DNA of 64,000 bases from NCBI GenBank assembly GCA_036873135.1, contig JAPTYO010000005.1, forward strand, positions 16,698,666-16,762,665, written 5' to 3'. The notes below the pieces were generated by a model. The model was not told where the DNA came from and did no database searches. It saw nothing but the letters and a program-made list of their open reading frames with translations. Both the position numbers and the translations under genes were made by a program. The stretch is from Clarkia xantiana subsp. parviflora (Eukaryota; Streptophyta; Magnoliopsida; Myrtales; Onagraceae). How positions within the stretch are numbered: position 1 is the stretch's first letter; every line of letters begins with the position of its first letter. Shown here one piece after another: positions 20,557 through 30,418 of this stretch.

Positions 20557-22953
20557 ATGAGTGAGTTCCTTTTTCTCTTCCTTTTCGGTCGCATTACTTC
20601 CTTTTCTATTGCTAGCTTAGTACCGTGACCTTCATTGGGGTGTTAGTCGAAATTTGATTCGTGCTTTGGGGTTTCCTGCTACCTTTGCCTTAGGTCTCGC
20701 TATCCTGTCAGAGAACCTTCTCACTAGGTCCGATTACAACGAACATGTCACCCTAGGAAATATCTGTCTCCTAGATGAGCCTCTGTATCCTTTTCTCCCC
20801 TCCTTGGGGAATACTCGAGCGACGGTGACGGAGCCTCCCATAGGGACGGTCGCCGTATACCCTTCCCAGATCCGATTCGGGCTGAGACTGCCTTACTGTG
20901 ACGAGCTTATAGAGTTGAGCAGGTTTTTCAGGATTTCTCCTGTGAACCTTGCCCCCAGTGCCCTCCGTGTCTGGGTGGGCTTCCGGGTATTGTGCCATTG
21001 GTACTCCTGGAAGTACTCTCTCGTTCTATTCCGATGCTTCTATCGGTTTCAGTACCGGACGAGGGTGGGGTTTGCGAGTTTCGTAACTCGCCATCCGACT
21101 TTCAAAGACCCCCGATTCGCCGATTTCGGGTTGAGTGGGATCGAGTGGGATACCTCCCTCCGTTTCGTGACCCAGAGTGACAATTCGGCCAGTCACTGGG
21201 CTAAGCATTACTTCTTCATTACGGACCGGTATGTCACTTGGTCGGTCTTGAATGAGAATCGGTCCGATGGTTGGCCTGCTTTTGGAGAGTTCTCTTCGGT
21301 TGATTTGAAGACTATAAAGATCATTCACGAGAGCAACAGGACCCGGTCTTACTGTCCCGTGTCCTTAGTGACTGAGACGGATCTTTACGAGGCCGGGATC
21401 AGTCTGACTCCTGACTCCGGGGGTTCGGTATGTCACTTGGTCTTTCCATCTTTATTTACCTTCTGCTCTTCCTTTGTAGGTTGGTTTCATGGAAAAACAT
21501 ATAACGTGCAGGGAGCCCCTGTTGATCTGAGCAAGAGGAAGGCTCCTTCTAGTTCTGCTTTGAAGAAATCCCCCCTGCCTGGGAAGAAGGCTGGGGCCTC
21601 TGGTATGCTTTCTCCTATTTGCTTCTTTATGGTGTAACTTATGTTTTCCTTATCTTGTTTCTCTTACCTTGCTAGGGCGCTCCCCCTTGGTGACTGAGAG
21701 GGTCGTCTCCGTTGGTAGAGATTCTGGACCTTCCAAGTCCAAGCCGCGGAGATCTGATTCTGAGGCCGGGGCCTCGGCTGCTAAGAGAAAGAAGGCTGTG
21801 GATCCTGCTTCGCCTACTGCTTGTCCTCCGACCCTATCTCGTGATAAGGAGATGGTGGTCGAAGAGGTGCCTTCCCTGGCTGACAAAGGGAAACGACCTG
21901 CTGGTGGTGGTTCCCCTGCCCCCCAGCCGAGGGCACGGTCCTCAGGTATGATCTCTACCTTATTGCTGATCCTTCTATGTTTATATTATCCCTTGACTTG
22001 CTTTGCTTGTGTAGGTGGGCCTCCGACTTTAAGTCGGAAGGATTTCGCACGGCTCACTGATGAAGATGTTATTGGGTCTGAGTGGACTCCCTTCGCTGGT
22101 CTGAAGGAGTTCCACCTCGATAGCACCTCCTCTTTGCGGACTCCTGAGGTTGGCGTCCGCGTACTCCGCGGCGCCATCCCCCCTGGCGATCGTGTTGCTC
22201 CGCCCAAGTCTCCTGGGGAGACTCGGCGCTTTGTTCAGGGGGTACTCTCTCGTTATGCACCTGTGAGTTGTTCCTTGCTTTCCTTTCATTACTTTCATAA
22301 TGGCTATCTTTCGGTTATTCATCCTTTGTTTGTATTGTTAGGGTATGTCTGACATGGTGAACATGTCCTCGCTCGTGCTCGAGTTATCTGACGAGAGGAA
22401 GACCCTTGAGGACAGCCAGGTCTCTCTCAAGGCGGAGGTCGCCACTGCTGCTGAGAAGGCACGTATATCTGATTTGAGGATACAGGAGCTCCGGGACCAG
22501 GTGTCCTTGCTTGAGACCACTGTGGGCAGTTTGCGCCGGGAAGCTGAGGTTGCTGCGTCGCTTCATTCTGAGGAGCTGCGGAGGTTGGAGACTAAGTGTC
22601 GGGTGGAGGAGAGGGCTGTCGCGGTATCTGAGTACAAGGCCTCCTCTGCCTTCACCGCCGATTATAGCACGCGTCTCACCCAGGAGATGAACCAGTTCGG
22701 TGAGTATCTGGTTGATCACATATACCGGATTGATCCTCAGTTCCCGTTTGGTGACCTTGGTGACTTTGGGCCATATGCCACTGGCTATGCGACTGTTCTG
22801 ATGGGTCAGGCTGCTGTTGCAGACGAGGCTGCCCCAGCCCAGGTGGATGCTACACCTGTGGAGATTGGTACCTCAGACTCCTCTTCCTCATCTATTTCCG
22901 CTGGAGGTTCAGCTTCAGGGGGTGAGGGTGACTCCCCCGAAGGTTCTAACTGA
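20557..22953 (+). CDS. Antisense six-exon gene of gypsy H, Transposase_28-like with coiled coil
   Basis: Runs opposite to gag. Proposed exons: 20557-20560, 20694-21427, 21512-21602, 21676-21945, 22015-22262, 22342-22953. All five introns (133, 84, 73, 69, 79 bp) are GT-AG and keep frame, giving 1959 nt, 652 residues, no internal stop. Residues about 48-100 (VYPSQIRFGLRLPYCDEL, FFRISPVNLAPSALRVWVGF) resemble Pfam Transposase_28 (putative gypsy-type transposon, PF04195). A basic Ser/Lys/Pro-rich stretch (about 245-350) includes SKRKAPSSSALKK and AAKRKKAVD, possible nuclear signals. The last exon (from residue 450) starts with a heptad-rich coiled coil (about 460-560) and ends in an acidic Ser-rich tail. 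The 84-bp intron could also be retained in frame. The start is chosen because ATGA then GTGAG is a good donor and F has ATGA then GTAAG at the same place; the 5' end is the least certain part. Its function is unknown; similar antisense genes occur in Tat elements such as Grande. Confidence 0.78.
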
Positions 22954-23391
22954 CTTGTTTATCTCATACTATCCTTGTATATATAACTACACTCCTTCTC
23001 CCCTTGTACGGGTTGAGTGTCTTTTGAGATTGTGATGGTGTTTGTTGTTACTTTCCTTTGCCGCATTGTGTTGTTGACTACGTGGTTCATTTGCCTTTAT
23101 ATTAGTGCTTCTCATGCTTTTGTATATATCTCTTCTCATGATGCCTCCCTATGCCTTGTGTATGGCTCTTTGGGTATGGACCCTTCCCTTGGTATATTTC
23201 CTTTACTTATCCTTCTTTCGTGGTTTCCTTCATGTCATACCTGTCATTTCATAAAGAAAAAACATTACTTGTTCTTCACATTACTTTACTTAGAAATTTC
23301 TTTCTCATGGTATCCTTCTGAGCATGGTATCCTTCTAAGCATGGTATGATGATCTCTTCTGATACCCCTTACACGGTATACGTTGTACTGT
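22954..23391 (+). other. 3' flank of the H antisense gene
   Basis: 440 bp, T-rich on the plus strand, between the antisense stop codon and the tandem array. It is consistent with a 3' UTR; no protein or structured feature seen. Confidence 0.4.
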
Positions 23392-24118
23392 TAGACCAAA
23401 GATACGCTCTTGGTGGGCGTCGAAATCTGTTCACGAGACAGGCTCTCGGACGGCACTTAACGTTTCACAGGATAGGCTCCCGGAGGGCACAGGTTAGTCC
23501 ACCGATACCTTCTTGACGGGTGTCAAATCTGTTCACGAGACAGGCTCTCGGACGGCACTTAACGTTTCGCAGGATAGGCTCCCGGAGGGCTCAGGTTAGA
23601 CCAAAGATACGCTCCTGGTGGGCGTCGAACTGGTAGTTTGAAATCTACCTCAAGATACGCTCTTGGGGGCGTCGAACTGGTAGTGTTTTTTCTACCTCAA
23701 GATACGCTCTTGGGGGCGTCGAATCTGGTAGGTTGCAAATCTACCTCAAGATACGCTCCTGGGGGCGTCGAATTCGTAGTTTTTGGAAACCACTCTCAAG
23801 ATACGCTCTTGGTGCGTCGAAGTCGTAGTATAATAACTACTCTCAAGATACGCTCTTGGGGGCGTCGAAGGTTGTAGTATGAACACTACTCTCAAGATAC
23901 GCTCTTGGGGGCGTCGAAGTTCGTAGTTTTTGGAAACCACTCTCAAGATACGCTCTTGGTGCGTCGAAGGTCGTAGTATAATAACTACTCTCAAGATACG
24001 CTCTTGGGGGCGTCGAAGGTCGTAGTATGAACACTACTCTCAAGATACGCTCTTGGGGGCGTCGAGTGTCGTAGTATGAAAACTACTCTCAAGATACGCT
24101 CTTGGGGGCGTCGAAGGT
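23392..24118 (-). repeat. Gypsy H 3'-region tandem array, about 48-bp unit
   Basis: About ten units of 42-56 bp from 23640 to 24118 share CTCAAGATACGCTCTTGGGGGCGTCGAA followed by a variable GTAGT..GAA.ACTA spacer. The core CAAGA-TACGC-TCTTG is a perfect hairpin. A longer unit type precedes it at 23392-23640 (AGATACGCTC.TGGTGGGCGTC plus GAGACAGGCTCTCGGACGGC). The array lies just downstream of gag on the minus strand, where pol would normally end. Confidence 0.85.
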
Positions 24119-24366
24119 CGTTGACTTGAAGTCATATCTGTGTAAGGATAACTTGGTGATTATAACATCACATTCACTGAATAATTGCTACTCTCTTAGG
24201 AGCATTTATGTTTTTGTACACTCGGGATGCCTTGGTGCACCAAGACATCCTTTGTAGGAAATCAAAGATAGTTGTAGAGTTGGAGTAACTTCGTGAGTTC
24301 TCCTTCTCAAGAGTTGTTTTTTGAAAAGCTTGTAAAGCTAAAACATGCGTAATGCTAAATATGAAA

Positions 24367-26886
24367 CTAAGGATATGGGGTGGTCACTGTGTCTGTTGCC
24401 ACGTACTCCTTGAAACTTCCATTGTAGATCGTTTCTTCCACTTCCACCTTCAACACCATGCAGCTGTTGGTTTGATGCCCCCAGGTCCCATGGTACTCAC
24501 ACCAACCCTGTGCATCTCTTCCTAGGAAGGCCTTGCCTTCCTCCCTGCATGTTGGTAGCTCTTGCTTGAGGTGCTTGTGGAAAATTTCTTCTATGCTGAG
24601 TGTGAGGGGTGTGAATGTGAAATTGACACCTCCTCCCAATGTGTCCATTTCTTTTTTTCTCTTTGGAGCCTCATCCAGCTGCTCCGCTTCCTGTGCAAAT
24701 GCCCTATCCAGTCTTGCCTTGAGCTCTCTCATTGTGCTTGTCATGACCATCTCATAGAGCCCTCCATAGGCCCCGAATGAGTTTGGATGCATGTTTCTGA
24801 TGAATGCTCTGACTGCTTCTCCCCTTGTGATGTCCATATTGGCACCATAATTGAAGAATCTCTGGAAATAGCTTGATATGGGCTCCTGCGGCATTTGCTT
24901 GATATCATCTATGTAGCGAAAGCCTCTTAGGATGGAGTCCCTTGTTCTGTTCCCTATTGTGGTGTCTGGCTGCCAAGGTATGGATGTCACCTTCACAGCC
25001 TTGCTCTTGTGTCTCCTTGTAGGCACTGTTTGAAAAAACTGCCTGCTCAGACGGAGTGTCACTCCACTCCTTCTCCTTCCTTGCCTTTGTCTCCCTCCCC
25101 TCTTTCTTCTGTCCTGGTTGGCTCCTGCCATGACCACAGCCACTGTGTCTGTCCTGTGTGATCCATGTCTCATTGAATTGACATAGCATTGTCTTGCAGT
25201 GCGTTGATCACCCAGGACCTCTCCAACTCCATTCTCCGTGATGTACTTCAGCTTCTGGTGAACAGTGGATGGCACTATTTCATATGGATTTATGGTTGTC
25301 CTTCCTAGGATCCCATTGTAGGCTCCCAGGCTTTCAACCACCAAGAAATTGACATTTACCTTCAGCTTGGTCCATCCTTGGCCCATGGTCACTGGCAATG
25401 TTATCATCCCCAGGGGGTAACTTGTTGCCCCTGAGAAGCCAACTAGAGGGAAGTTGACCGGATTGATGTCTGCTTTGGTTTTCCCTATCTCTTCCAACAC
25501 TCTCAGGCTTAGGAGGTCAGCTGAGCTGCCCCCATCCACCAAAATTCTCTTTACATCAAAATTATCAATATCTAAAGTAATAACTAGAGCATCGTCATGT
25601 GGAAAGACGATGTGGCTCTTGTCCTTCTCCGAGAACTCGATCTTCACTTCTTCTCCTTCTCTTGGCCTTTTTCTCCACCTTGGCACTGAGCTTAACTTGG
25701 ATGCATAGACTTCTCTTGCATTAGCAGTTGGGCCACCCGATGCTACTCCTCCATGTATCATATTGATGACTCCTCTTTTGTTGGGTGGAGGGTTATAGTC
25801 TACCTTTCCCTTGCCCTTGTCTTTCTGTGGTGGCCCCAGTTGCATATTATTGCCCCCATGGTCTACGAACTGCTTCAGTTCTCCCCTCTGAACGATGTTG
25901 TTTATGCTTAGCTTTAAGCTAAAGCATTCATTTGTGTCGTGACCATAAGCCTCATGGTTGTCACACCATCTATCTTTGTGATTTCCTACCATTGGGGCTC
26001 TCCACCTTGCAGGGGGTGACCATAGCTTTTGGTTTCGCATCTCTCTAAGTACGGTGGCTGGAGTGGCGTTCAGTGGGATGAACTTAATGACATTGATTTC
26101 TCTAGCCTTTAAGGGTTCACCCATTTGGTTTCTTTGCTGTGGCGGGCGCCACTCCTGTTGCCTTGCATGCTGCGGTGCCTGGGGTGGCTTTCCTTTGTTT
26201 GGCCTTTGAGTATCCTCCTTGGCTGCCTGAATTTTGGCCTTCTTGCTTGCCCTGTGCCTCTCAAGGTCAATATGCGTTTTAACTCTCCCTGCAAGCTCCT
26301 CCAAGGTGCTTGCTGGCTTTTTGGCCATCTTTTCAGCCAATGTTGACCCAAAGCGGCCAAAGTTTCTGATAAAGGCTCGGATTATCTCCCCTTCAGTGAT
26401 GTCTCCCTGGATGTCTGCAATATTCTGGTTGAACCTAGTGTAGTAGCTGGCCAGGGATTCATCGTATTCTTGTTTTACGTCATCAATGGAGCCTGTTCCC
26501 TTTAGGAGTTTCCTCTCCCCTAGGTATCTCTGCAGAAACTTAGCTTTTAGCTGCTCCCATGAGTGGATGCTCTCAGAGGGCAGGCTGAAGAACCAATGTG
26601 AGGCCACCCCTGATAGGGTGTTTGGGAAAAGGAGTGCCTTGTATCTTTCATCAGTTGTCCTCCCGAATAGGGAGGCCTCATGCTGTTGGATATGCTCTAG
26701 GGGGTCTCCCTTCCCATTGTACTTTGCAATTTGCACTGTGTGCAGGGAGTCTGGCACCCTATTCATCTCCAGTTCCCTTGTGAAAGGGTGGTTCGTCTTG
26801 TCACTTAGACAATGCAGGCTGGGTTTCTTTGACTCATTCAATTTCCGGGTTATCATGGCTTCTATCTCCTCCGGGGTGATCATCAC
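24367..26886 (-). CDS. Gypsy H Gag-protease with second partial Gag
   Basis: 839 codons, uninterrupted. Residues 1-215 are the capsid region (YNGKGDPLEHIQQHEASL, LFPNTLSGVASHWFFSLP, SYYTRFNQNIADI, GEIIRAFIRNF). CHHC motif WCDNHEAYGHDTNEC at 307-321. RGVINMIHGG at 371-380 opens the protease: PHDDALVITLDID, active-site VDGGSSADLL (450-459) and GAYNGILGRTTIN (521-533). After CYVNSMR (567-573), where pol normally continues, a basic stretch leads into a second Gag segment (about 643-745: IDDIKQMPQEPISSYFQRF, GEAVRAFIRNM) and a second CHHC motif WCEYHGTWGHQTNSC (795-809), then the stop. No RT, RNase H or integrase follows. The first methionine shown is internal: the true Gag starts upstream at 27614 across a frameshift. 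The second segment may come from recombination with a related element. Confidence 0.88.
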   Translation of the reverse strand: MMITPEEIEAMITRKLNESKKPSLHCLSDKTNHPFTRELEMNRVPDSLHTVQIAKYNGKGDPLEHIQQHEASLFGRTTDERYKALLFPNTLSGVASHWFFSLPSESIHSWEQLKAKFLQRYLGERKLLKGTGSIDDVKQEYDESLASYYTRFNQNIADIQGDITEGEIIRAFIRNFGRFGSTLAEKMAKKPASTLEELAGRVKTHIDLERHRASKKAKIQAAKEDTQRPNKGKPPQAPQHARQQEWRPPQQRNQMGEPLKAREINVIKFIPLNATPATVLREMRNQKLWSPPARWRAPMVGNHKDRWCDNHEAYGHDTNECFSLKLSINNIVQRGELKQFVDHGGNNMQLGPPQKDKGKGKVDYNPPPNKRGVINMIHGGVASGGPTANAREVYASKLSSVPRWRKRPREGEEVKIEFSEKDKSHIVFPHDDALVITLDIDNFDVKRILVDGGSSADLLSLRVLEEIGKTKADINPVNFPLVGFSGATSYPLGMITLPVTMGQGWTKLKVNVNFLVVESLGAYNGILGRTTINPYEIVPSTVHQKLKYITENGVGEVLGDQRTARQCYVNSMRHGSHRTDTVAVVMAGANQDRRKRGGRQRQGRRRSGVTLRLSRQFFQTVPTRRHKSKAVKVTSIPWQPDTTIGNRTRDSILRGFRYIDDIKQMPQEPISSYFQRFFNYGANMDITRGEAVRAFIRNMHPNSFGAYGGLYEMVMTSTMRELKARLDRAFAQEAEQLDEAPKRKKEMDTLGGGVNFTFTPLTLSIEEIFHKHLKQELPTCREEGKAFLGRDAQGWCEYHGTWGHQTNSCMVLKVEVEETIYNGSFKEYVATDTVTTPYP

Positions 26887-27614
26887 CTGTGCCGGAGTAT
26901 AACCCCTCTGATACCCATTGTAGTTGTAGACTGGGCTTACTGGGTTCCCTTGTCCCTGCTGGTATGGACTGTAGGTGTACCCTTGATACGCCTGCTGGGT
27001 GTTTCATAGAAGTCCTGCCTCCTTGGAGGTCTTGCTTGTCTTTCCTCTCCCAGCGGTGTGTAAGCCCTGTTGCTCTGCTGTTGCCTAGGAGGCACGAATT
27101 GTTGCCTTCCCTCTGGGGGTGGCTCTTGGTAATATCTTCTCTGTTCCTCTCGCTGCCCTGCTTGAGGGTGCGAGTAATGCTCTTCTGTTGGGATCTGCTC
27201 CTCCTCATGAGCTTCAGTGTAAGTCCCTTGGGTGTATGCCGGGGCCCTTGCGTATGCTGTGTGGGCGCGGTTGCCATCTCTTTGTGCCGGCATCCCATAG
27301 GGGTACCCTTGGGGCTGCTCCTCATAATAATATCCTTCAGGGGGTGCCGTGTTCTGGGAAGGCACTCCCTGTTGTCCTCTTTCTCTCTGTGGCCTTCTGG
27401 CCCGGGGGGTGGATGCTGTGGAGGACTCAGCCCCAGCTGGGCGTGAGGGTCCTCCCTCCTGGTTGTTCTGTTGAGGAGGCTGTGGTATCTCTTGGGGCTC
27501 TGGATGCATTGGCTGCTTCCCAGGGTTAGGCCGCCTCCCTAGGGGTATGGGTTCTCTTCTCCGCCCATTGCCCCCGGGTGGGTGTTGGGGCCTGGACACC
27601 CTACTGTTCGTCAT
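26887..27614 (-). pseudogene. Gypsy H Gag Pro/Gln-rich N-terminus, frameshifted
   Basis: ATG at 27614 lies 27 bases after the primer site. The 225-codon frame is rich in Pro, Gln, Arg and Tyr (YYYEEQPQGYPYGMPAQRDG), like the variable N-terminus of Tat Gag. Near 27005 the frame slips by one base: the other frame reads QAYQGYTYSPYQQGQGNPV and runs on into MITPEEIEAMI of the main Gag. One frameshift therefore separates this part from the capsid. Programmed or mutational shift cannot be told from one copy. Confidence 0.75.
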
Positions 27615-27640
27615 AGCTCGTGTAATAGCCAGGCTTTCTG

Positions 27641-27663
27641 TTCGAAGCCTACAGACGGCGCCA
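27641..27663 (-). promoter_or_regulatory. Gypsy H primer binding site
   Basis: Minus-strand TGGCGCCGTCTGTAGGCTTC, then GAA, two bases after the LTR end. The first 13 bases match the common plant gypsy site TGGCGCCGTCTGTGGG, and similarity to a tRNA T-arm (TTCGAA) continues further. Confidence 0.8.
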
Positions 27664-27665
27664 AG

Positions 27666-28502
27666 TGTTAAGTTATGAAATCTAGGTCAACTGGTCGTCG
27701 GCTTTGATCTCACTCCTTACGGGGGATGTGTGTGATCCGGTCTTCTCGAGTCGCCTTGCCTTTGCCTATGTCCTTCTTCCTTTCCTTCTTCCCTTGGTTC
27801 CTTCTCTTCTTTTCTCCCTTTGCCCTGCAAAAGGGGCAGTACCAGACACGGAGGGGGGGGGGTGGTGCCTGGTGAACCCTCTCCGATGCCTAAGTCAGAA
27901 CTATACTTCTAGAGAGATAAAGCTAGAGAGATGTCAGAGCTAAAATGTCTAAATGGCCAAGATGTTCAAATGAGTTGTGAAGGTGGGGTATTTATAGGCA
28001 ACGGTGTCATTAAGGTGGCTTAATGACATCGTTAGCCTTTAAACATAATTAATTAACCTTTTAGCACATAATTAAGACCTTAGGATTCGGAGGAGGTAGG
28101 CGGAATGGACCAAGCATGGGAGTCCGAAGGTGGTGTCGGGGCCCTTGGGGGGGAGGAATCCGACCCCCAAGGGTAGGGGTTGGGTGAGGGCACCCAACCC
28201 CTCCTAGGGAGGGTGGGGTTGGCCAACCCCATCCCTCCTAGGAGGGATCGGGTTGGCCGACCCGATCTCTCCTAGGAGAGATCGGGTTGGTCCACCCGAT
28301 CTCCCCTAGGGGAGGTCGGGTGTGGCCACCCAACCTCACCTAGGTGAGTTTGTCCCTGCCGGACGGGCGCTTCGGCCCCGTCCGCGCCGTCGATGTTCTC
28401 GCGAAGTGTCCGGGTTGAAGTTTCGATTTGCAATTATAAATGGGACGATAAAAATACAACGGTTCGGAAGTCAACGGGTTCAAATTGGGCGTATATCCAT
28501 CA
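27666..28502 (-). repeat. Gypsy H 5' LTR
   Basis: 837 bp, near-identical partner of 18211-19046, with TATA at plus 27988-27996. The right flank GGTAA (28503-28507) completes the target duplication. Confidence 0.93.
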
Positions 28503-29645
28503 GGTAACACTTCCACATTGTCAGCCAATGGCGCCCCTCGGTGTCCCAATTACTTATGAAAGCACGCATGATCTCACCCTCTAAGAGCTATGTTGCTATG
28601 TCTGAGATTTTTTGATTGAATATTGTATAGTAACTTGCCAGAGATTCGTCAAATCCTTGTCTCACATCATCTAGGGTTGAATATCCCTTCAATAGTTGTC
28701 TCTCTCTTAGGTACTGTTGGATAAACTTGCCTTTCAGGTCTGCCCATGAAGCAATTGATGCCTAAGGTAAATTGAAAACCAATATGAAGTGTTTCTTGAG
28801 AGAGTTTAAGGGAATAGCATTGCGTAGTGATCCTCGACCGCAGTTCTTCCCAGAAGCGAGGATTCATGCTTTTGAATGTGTAGTATTGGATCTCCTTTCC
28901 CAATGTAGTCAGAAATTGGACGAGGTGCCACATTAAGTGGGATCATGACATGGATAAGCTCTTGAGTGAAACGATGTGAAGCCCTATCCCTTAGATTGTT
29001 CATTGCTCTTCCCTTGGAATCCTTTATCTTATAAGCTATCAGGTCTTCTATCTCCTCCTTCGTGAGGGTCATTGCAACCATGTTCTGTTGTCTTTCATTT
29101 TGGGGTCTAGTATACCACTGGGCAGCGTTTTCCAAGTAATTAGAATTTCTCTACTAAGAATACACTCTTCCTTGGTTCTACTCATTGTAGGATTGGGTGT
29201 GTGCCTGTTGATGTCCCCCCTAATTATCTTGGAGGTGATACCTGGTACCTTGGCTGCTCCTTCCTTAGGTTTTCCCTCATACGTTCCCTCCTGTCTAACA
29301 TTTCCTCCAAGGCTTCCTTTAGTTCAGGGGTGATGTTTTATGTTTGAGGGTTTGTTCTTGCTTGTCCATTGTTAGCATGTCGGGGTGGTTAGGGTTGTGG
29401 CTGGTTTACTGTTGGTTGTGGATGGGGGGGTTTGTTGAGGAATGTTGATCCTCATGGAGTGAATGTTCTTTTTTCTCACTTCTTCACGCCCCCTTTCAAT
29501 GGTTGCCTGGTGGCTTACCACTGGAGCCTAGCTGCTACCTCCTGCAGGTACTTGCTTGCTTCCTCCTGCGGGCACCTACTTGCTTGTCCCCCTACTTGCT
29601 TCTTGTCTGCTTCCATCGAGCGCAGGTTGTAGGCTACTTTTTTTC
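28503..29645 (-). pseudogene. Element I gag 5' half, interrupted
   Basis: Minus-strand frame 29135-28806 encodes MTLTKEEIEDLIAYKI, SHRFTQELIHVMIPLNV, YIGKGDPILHIQKHESSLLG and AMLFP, the capsid start; further blocks (GFDESLASYYTIFNQKISDI and GEIMRAF near 28570-28640) are in other frames. It continues at 18210 on the far side of H. From 29136 to 29645 only a broken Pro/Gln-rich N-terminus can be seen, with an ATG inside the primer site (MASSAGFERKKV). Stops and frameshifts make it inactive. Confidence 0.8.
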
Positions 29646-29669
29646 GTTCGAATCCAGCGGACGACGCCA
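29646..29669 (-). promoter_or_regulatory. Element I primer binding site, 24 bases
   Basis: Minus-strand TGGCGTCGTCCGCTGGATTC then GAAC, one base after the LTR end. The distal part equals the T-arm consensus GTTCGAATCC in reverse, so the match to a tRNA 3' end may span the full 24 bases; the tRNA was not identified. Confidence 0.65.
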
Positions 29670-29670
29670 T

Positions 29671-30350
29671 TGTTTGCTCACGGGTCTCTTTATGGACTTC
29701 TTCTTTCGTATTTTTGCTCTTCGTGGGCTTCCTCTTCTCGTATTCCTGCTCTTCGTGGGCTTCCTCTTCTCTTATTCCCGTTCCTTCTCTCTTAGAAACC
29801 TGCAAATGGGCACCGGGGGGTTCTTTGTAAGCCCACTCTGATGGTTAAATGAGTACAAGCTTTAGAGAAATAAAGTGAGCTTAGAGAGAGATTGATTTCC
29901 TTCAATTGATGAGAGTAGATCTCTATTTATAGAGTTCCTATTAAACCGCCTCCAGTGCTTATCTGGTCTAGTTGTGGTAGTCTTGTAATATAAATTGACG
30001 TTGACTCTAAATATAGTTTATTTGACCTTGGTTCGACCATAGGTGAGCTTAATATGGTAAGTGTTCGAGGATGGCCTCCAAGGGCAATCCCCAGGCGAAA
30101 TATCATTTGAGGATAGGGTCAGGACGAGTTTTGAGTTTGTATCACCAAGGCCTTGCTCGGGTAACCGATCAAGGGTGCCCTGCTCGGATTACCTCCGAGG
30201 GGTATTTTTCCCCTTTTGATCCTCCGAGTTGGTTTCACCACTCGAGGTGTTTTTGGGCTTAAGTGTGAGGCCTCGGGTGTCTATTTTTTTAAGTTTCGAA
30301 GTATAATCGATTGTGGCCTAATTTATGATAGCTTGGGCGTATATCCAACA
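29671..30350 (-). repeat. Element I 5' LTR
   Basis: 680 bp, plus-strand TGTTTGCTCACGGG to GCGTATATCCAACA. Same family as D and F but clearly more diverged from both than they are from each other. Minus-strand TATA at plus 29933-29942. Flank CTAAC (30351-30355) has no clear partner beside D. The 68 bp from 30351 to 30418 between this LTR and F are unassigned. Confidence 0.8.
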
Positions 30351-30418
30351 CTAACCCTTTTAAATCTACTAGGGTCGACCTCGGTTTCAACTTCAACATG
30401 CTTTTCTGAGATACTCCT

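Larger units (their letters stand above)
18211..28502 (-). mobile_element. Gypsy H, full-length, pol-less, with antisense gene
   Basis: 10.3 kb element with LTRs at 18211-19046 and 27666-28502 and a perfect 5-bp target duplication GGTAA (18206-18210 and 28503-28507). On the minus strand the order is 5' LTR, primer site, gag with Pro/Gln-rich N-terminus, protease, a second partial gag, tandem repeats, then an antisense multi-exon gene, polypurine tract and 3' LTR. I see no RT, RNase H or integrase, so it depends on another element for pol. The LTRs differ at only a few sites plus a poly-G length and one palindromic module, so insertion is recent. Confidence 0.92.
17167..30350 (-). mobile_element. 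Old gypsy element I, split by H
   Basis: Minus-strand Ty3/gypsy element: 5' LTR at 29671-30350, primer site 29646-29669, gag in 29135-28503, interrupted by H (18211-28502), then resuming at 18210 with the rest of gag and the start of protease until copia B cuts it at 17167. The frame across H is consistent: the reading just left of H (NSLEELAERVKAYIDL) is the next block of Gag after the part at 28503. RT and integrase are missing from this window, probably in the deletion that ended copia B. Element D at 8252 may be its 3' end, but the LTRs are quite different. Confidence 0.75.

Noticed and set aside
20621..22953. Captured host gene inside H
   Set aside because: A homologous gene sits at the same place in F, and the domain type is known from gypsy-type elements, so it is an element gene rather than a one-off capture.
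23640..24118. CRISPR-like direct repeats with spacers
   Set aside because: Units vary in length, spacers are similar to each other rather than unique, and the context is a plant LTR element with no cas genes. It is a retrotransposon 3' tandem array.
8252..30350. D LTR as the 3' LTR of element I, making one 22-kb nested element
   Set aside because: Order and strand fit, but D resembles F more than I and no matching target duplication was found. Left as two entries; an old I with diverged LTRs remains possible.
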